The translations under genes were made by a program, and so were the position numbers. From a virus, in IMG/VR virus record IMGVR_UViG_3300023176_003451, positions 1-21,364 of that record: a DNA stretch of 21,364 nt; one strand, given 5' to 3'. This document shows positions 20,966 through 21,364 of this stretch, in pieces (the first letter of the stretch is position 1; each line of letters begins with the position of its first letter). A model generated the notes under the pieces. The model worked only from the letters and a program-made list of their open reading frames with translations. It had not been told where the DNA came from and made no database searches.

Positions 20966-21148
20966 TTAGAGAGAAGCAGGTACACAACAAAGAACTAAGA
21001 TGGTAAACCATGCTAGACTAGTTGCTGCTACTGTACCTGAATCATGAGGGAAAGCCTTATCCAGATATTTGTTGATAAGATAAGCAGTAGAATCACCAAT
21101 AGGCAAAGACACTACCGCCAGTAATGCTACTAGAATTATTGTATCCAT
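20966..21148 (-). CDS. 60-aa membrane protein with two helices
   Basis: The ATG at 21148 follows AAGGAG by eight bases. Residues about 2-18 (TIILVALLAVVSLPIG) and about 40-58 (VAATSLAWFTILVLCCVP) are hydrophobic, joined by a polar loop with charged residues (INKYLDKAFPHDSG). A two-helix hairpin in the inner membrane is predicted. Holin-like or exclusion functions are possible for such proteins, but the early-type location away from the late genes does not favour a holin. Confidence 0.78.
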   Translation of the reverse strand: MDTIILVALLAVVSLPIGDSTAYLINKYLDKAFPHDSGTVAATSLAWFTILVLCCVPASL

Positions 21149-21163
21149 TTAGATACTCCTTAG

Positions 21164-21241
21164 TTACCAAACTGTCATAATAGCCACTAAGATAATAGAC
21201 AACACTACTATCTTAGCTGTTTCTTTAGTAAGACTATCCAT
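21164..21241 (-). CDS. 25-aa single-helix membrane peptide
   Basis: A 25-codon frame starts at ATG 21241 with AGGAG about nine bases upstream and stops at TAA 21164-21166, just before the ribosome-binding site of the 60-aa gene. After a short charged start (MDSLTKETAK) it has one hydrophobic helix (IVVLSIILVAIMTVW) that runs to the C-terminus. It is short enough to arise by chance, but the ribosome-binding site and exact fit argue for expression. Confidence 0.6.
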   Translation of the reverse strand: MDSLTKETAKIVVLSIILVAIMTVW

Positions 21242-21275
21242 TCTTGGTTACTCCTGTATATAATAACACTTATTG

Positions 21276-21299
21276 CTAGACACTCCTTAAAGTGCCTAG
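21276..21299 (-). other. RNA hairpin between two membrane-peptide genes
   Basis: On the - strand CTAGGCACT and AGTGTCTAG form a nine-base-pair stem (one G-U pair) with a six-base TTAAGG loop. No T-run follows, so it is not a standard terminator; an RNA processing or stabilising element is possible. The region 21242-21308 has no gene with a ribosome-binding site. Confidence 0.5.
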
Positions 21300-21308
21300 T
21301 CATAAGTA

Positions 21309-21364
21309 TTACAAGGCTAGTGTGAAAGCTAGCATTAGTAGCACATAGCCGAGTAAGAAGTTCA
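21309..21364 (-). CDS. C-terminus of a small membrane protein (5' end outside window)
   Basis: One frame runs from the right window edge to TAA 21309-21311 and encodes a hydrophobic end (NFLLGYVLLMLAFTLAL), consistent with the last membrane helix of a small protein whose start lies beyond 21364. With only 17 codons visible this is weak on its own, but it matches the run of membrane peptides to its left. Confidence 0.45.
   Translation of the reverse strand, partial: NFLLGYVLLMLAFTLAL

Noticed and set aside
21259-21264. TATAAT on the + strand near the right end
   Set aside because: No -35-like sequence at a suitable distance; AT-rich chance match.
21211-21303. 31-codon - strand frame starting at ATG 21303
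   Set aside because: No ribosome-binding site, and it overlaps the better supported 25-aa membrane peptide gene and the hairpin.

Overview
The window is part of the genome of a tailed phage, most likely a marine or aquatic podovirus with a T7-like replication module. The evidence is the combination of a T7-type family A DNA polymerase (here split into two genes), a gp4-like primase-helicase, a gp2.5-like single-strand DNA-binding protein, a gp6-like 5'-3' exonuclease, a gp3-like Holliday-junction endonuclease and a DUF3310 protein, together with class I ribonucleotide reductase, flavin-dependent thymidylate synthase (ThyX) and a MazG-like pyrophosphohydrolase. RNR plus ThyX next to T7-like replication genes recalls the SIO1/VpV262-like marine podoviruses (Zobellviridae), but this placement is an inference without a database search. 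No phage RNA polymerase, integrase, tRNA or rRNA gene is visible here.

Layout. From 1 to 3310 three genes run rightward on the + strand: the 3' part of a very large internal virion/ejection-type protein, a beta-rich 170-aa protein and a 118-aa membrane-anchored coiled-coil protein. They converge at a hairpin (3305-3325) on everything else, which is transcribed leftward on the - strand. Read in transcription order (right to left), the - strand holds: (i) 21364-18176, small early-type genes, including several one-helix membrane peptides, an exported Cys-containing peptide, two proteins of unknown function and a 411-aa protein with a C-terminal Cys cluster; (ii) 18175-18009, the largest non-coding gap, with a promoter-like sequence that points the wrong way (+) and short repeats; (iii) 18008-15728, a complete-looking zinc peptidase, three small unknowns and a three-helix membrane protein that overlaps (iv) the replication block 15735-9248 (primase-helicase, two unknowns, 3'-5' exonuclease, polymerase, SSB, terminator, DUF3310, 5'-3' exonuclease, a nested small gene, endonuclease I); (v) the nucleotide block 9264-3440 (MazG, 31-aa membrane peptide, ThyX, two unknowns, a CxxC-less thioredoxin-fold protein, metallophosphoesterase, CxxC mini-glutaredoxin, NrdB, NrdA), ending with a 36-aa membrane peptide.

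The leftward genes are packed as a phage operon, with many ATGA or TAATG stop-start overlaps and Shine-Dalgarno sequences of the AAGGAG/GGAGG type. Two intrinsic terminators divide it (19486-19524 and 10877-10894). The gene products fit one task: making dNTPs by reducing ribonucleotides and making dTMP, clearing unwanted nucleotides, degrading or resolving DNA, and copying the phage genome.

Seven small genes or gene ends were read directly from the sequence because they are short: 3320-3430, 7419-7577, 8864-8959, 19986-20135, 20805-20936, 21164-21241 and the partial 21309-21364. Several start codons were also moved downstream to ATGs with proper ribosome-binding sites (10578, 13073, 16940, 17047, 19983, 9818).
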